Assembly: GCA_964006375.1 (NCBI GenBank)
Contig: OZ023270.1
Location: forward strand, 55,782,536 to 55,846,535
Reading direction: 5' to 3'
DNA from: Tillus elongatus
Taxonomy: Eukaryota > Arthropoda > Insecta > Coleoptera > Cleridae
Length of the DNA stretch: 64,000 nucleotides
Shown: positions 62,958-64,000 of the stretch, piece by piece
Numbering within the stretch: the first letter of the stretch is position 1
How the letters are laid out: every line of letters begins with the position of its first letter
Program-made: the position numbers and the translations under genes
Notes under the pieces: model-generated
Database searches by the model: none
The model's input: only the letters and a program-made list of their open reading frames with translations
Told to the model about the DNA's origin: nothing

Positions 62958-64000
62958 TCCGTTGGAGTGTTGGGCTTCTTCTTGTGCACAGTTCCAAGCA
63001 GGGTTAGATTTTTGGTCAGAAAAAAATTAGCCAAGGCTAAGAACGTACCAAAATTATCTGTAGTTATACCTTAATCAGTGCCATGTAAAGGAGACACTAA
63101 ATCTGTTAATACTTTAAAACCTTGATTTTTCTAAGCTTGCGCTCCTGGCTCCTGTGTAAATTTGCAAATTATGCAGGTATGTCGTTTTCACGTCGGCTAG
63201 TGCCCAATCTTTGCAGCCTTTGAGCTCATATACTGTTTGAATCGTCACTTTCCTCTAAAAGCTACCAGATGCTCATCCAAAGTTATGTGTTCATGGGGAA
63301 CAAATGCCTGTTTACAATTCGTGACAAAAGCTTCCCATGTCTCTCTAAATGCAGCTAACTTGTCTGTTTCTCTTCTCTCGTGTGTTGTCGCTTTATCATC
63401 GAATCGAATAAAATTGCTCATCTGAGTATATCCGTCACGAGACATTGACGCTGTAAATATATTACGACGAATGAACTTACCTGTACGCCACCTTTCTGTA
63501 ACGTTTTATTTCCGACAACGTAGATCTCCTGGTGTAATCAAAACTCGAATAAATGCATCAAGCTCGACAACATCAACATCTTTCCATATATTCTGAGTCT
63601 CTGGATTTTTTCATTGTACGTTCGGTATTTAGGAGTTGCTTCTTGTTTGGTATGTTCATAGATACTTGTCTTCATGTCAAGAGACAGCCAAATGTTGAAA
63701 ACTCTAAAATATTTCACAGGCTTCGCTGGAATATGCCGTTCGTGCTGGTTTGGTACTAACAATGTTCCTCGAAGGACGTCGAGATGGAATAGGTGCATCA
63801 CAGGTCCATATACGTCCAGACTTTGCAGTATGCAGTTTATTGTTTTTTTAACTTTTAACTTCTTTTCTGTCGTCATTTGTTCCTGATTTGTAACTTCCCT
63901 TGTATCTTTTCTCAAACTTAATATTTTTCTAACGTATCTTTCACCGAGTCGTCTTCTTTCTCTTTGACAGCTTCTTCAATGTCGTTTTTAGTTTATGATG
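62958..64000 (-). pseudogene. piggyBac-like transposase relic (runs off the window)
   Basis: Cut-and-paste DDD transposase. Read on the minus strand from the right edge: an acidic N-terminal stretch ('DIEEAVKEKEDDSVKD', about 63920-63990), 'HLFHLDVLRGTLLVPNQHER', 'YFRVFNIWLSLDMKTSIYEH', then 'MSRDGYTQMSNFIRFDDKAT' and 'HERRETDKLAAFRETWEAFV' (63237-63445), followed by 'HITLDEHLVAFRGK'. All are typical of the family, with the Asp of L-D-E-H/Q-L as the first catalytic residue. Further on 'GITTDNFGTFLALANFFLTK' carries the second. It ends at 'KKPNTPTELN' against the Gypsy fragment. Stops and shifts near 63530 and 63230 break it. The start codon is outside the window or lost. Confidence 0.85.

Overview
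This window reads as a heterochromatin-like, AT-rich stretch of an arthropod (most likely insect) nuclear genome. No host protein-coding gene, rRNA gene or intact tRNA gene could be supported. Almost everything recognisable is a transposable element or its debris: Tc1/mariner-like transposons of a beetle/insect type with DUF4817-like N-termini, classical mariner, pogo, piggyBac, non-LTR elements of RTE, jockey/CR1-like and I/jockey types, two Ty3/Gypsy elements, one BEL/Pao element, a Penelope-like element, tRNA-derived SINEs, and a family of non-autonomous repeats built round a long (TA)n tract. The species cannot be named from the sequence. Layout, left: 0.9-1.65 kb holds a transposase relic. 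2.2-4.5 kb is a Penelope-like relic with a GIY-YIG endonuclease between inverted arms, each arm carrying a hammerhead-ribozyme motif. 5.2-18.8 kb is a stack: two inverted copies of the (TA)n-core repeat enclose another copy into whose TA tract several Tc1/mariner elements have landed. Two of those form an essentially perfect ~4 kb palindrome (7599-11614, centre ~9606), and a third (11723-16573) was itself hit by an RTE-like LINE with a 10-bp target duplication. 19.6-21.7 kb is another Tc1/mariner element carrying a nested (TA)n repeat. Middle: 22.3-24.5 kb holds SINEs and a jockey tail. 24.5-36 kb is a BEL/Pao element in three pieces. It is split by a minus-strand Gypsy element (25004-31417), whose right LTR is itself split by a CR1/jockey-like LINE, and by a second LINE copy (32537-35679). 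37.4-42.5 kb holds more (TA)n repeats and a head-to-head pair of Tc1/mariner relics. 42.7-47 kb is a LINE endonuclease relic split by a second Gypsy element (43536-46901, TSD ATAC). Right: 48-52.5 kb has a SINE and relics of Tc1/mariner, mariner and pogo elements. 53.0-54.0 kb is a ~307-bp tandem array plus an inverted unit, with a complete hammerhead ribozyme in every full unit; it looks like an animal retrozyme array and is the most interesting feature seen. 55.2-61.3 kb has nested Tc1/mariner elements and (TA)n repeats. 62.4-64 kb is a Gypsy LTR fragment joined to a piggyBac transposase relic that runs off the window. Working together: all the protein genes seen are broken, so the elements here look non-autonomous or dead. 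The parts that may still act without protein are RNA or DNA structures: the hammerhead ribozymes, the Pol III-type SINE promoters and the terminal inverted repeats. All family names rest on motif reading by eye; no database search was run.
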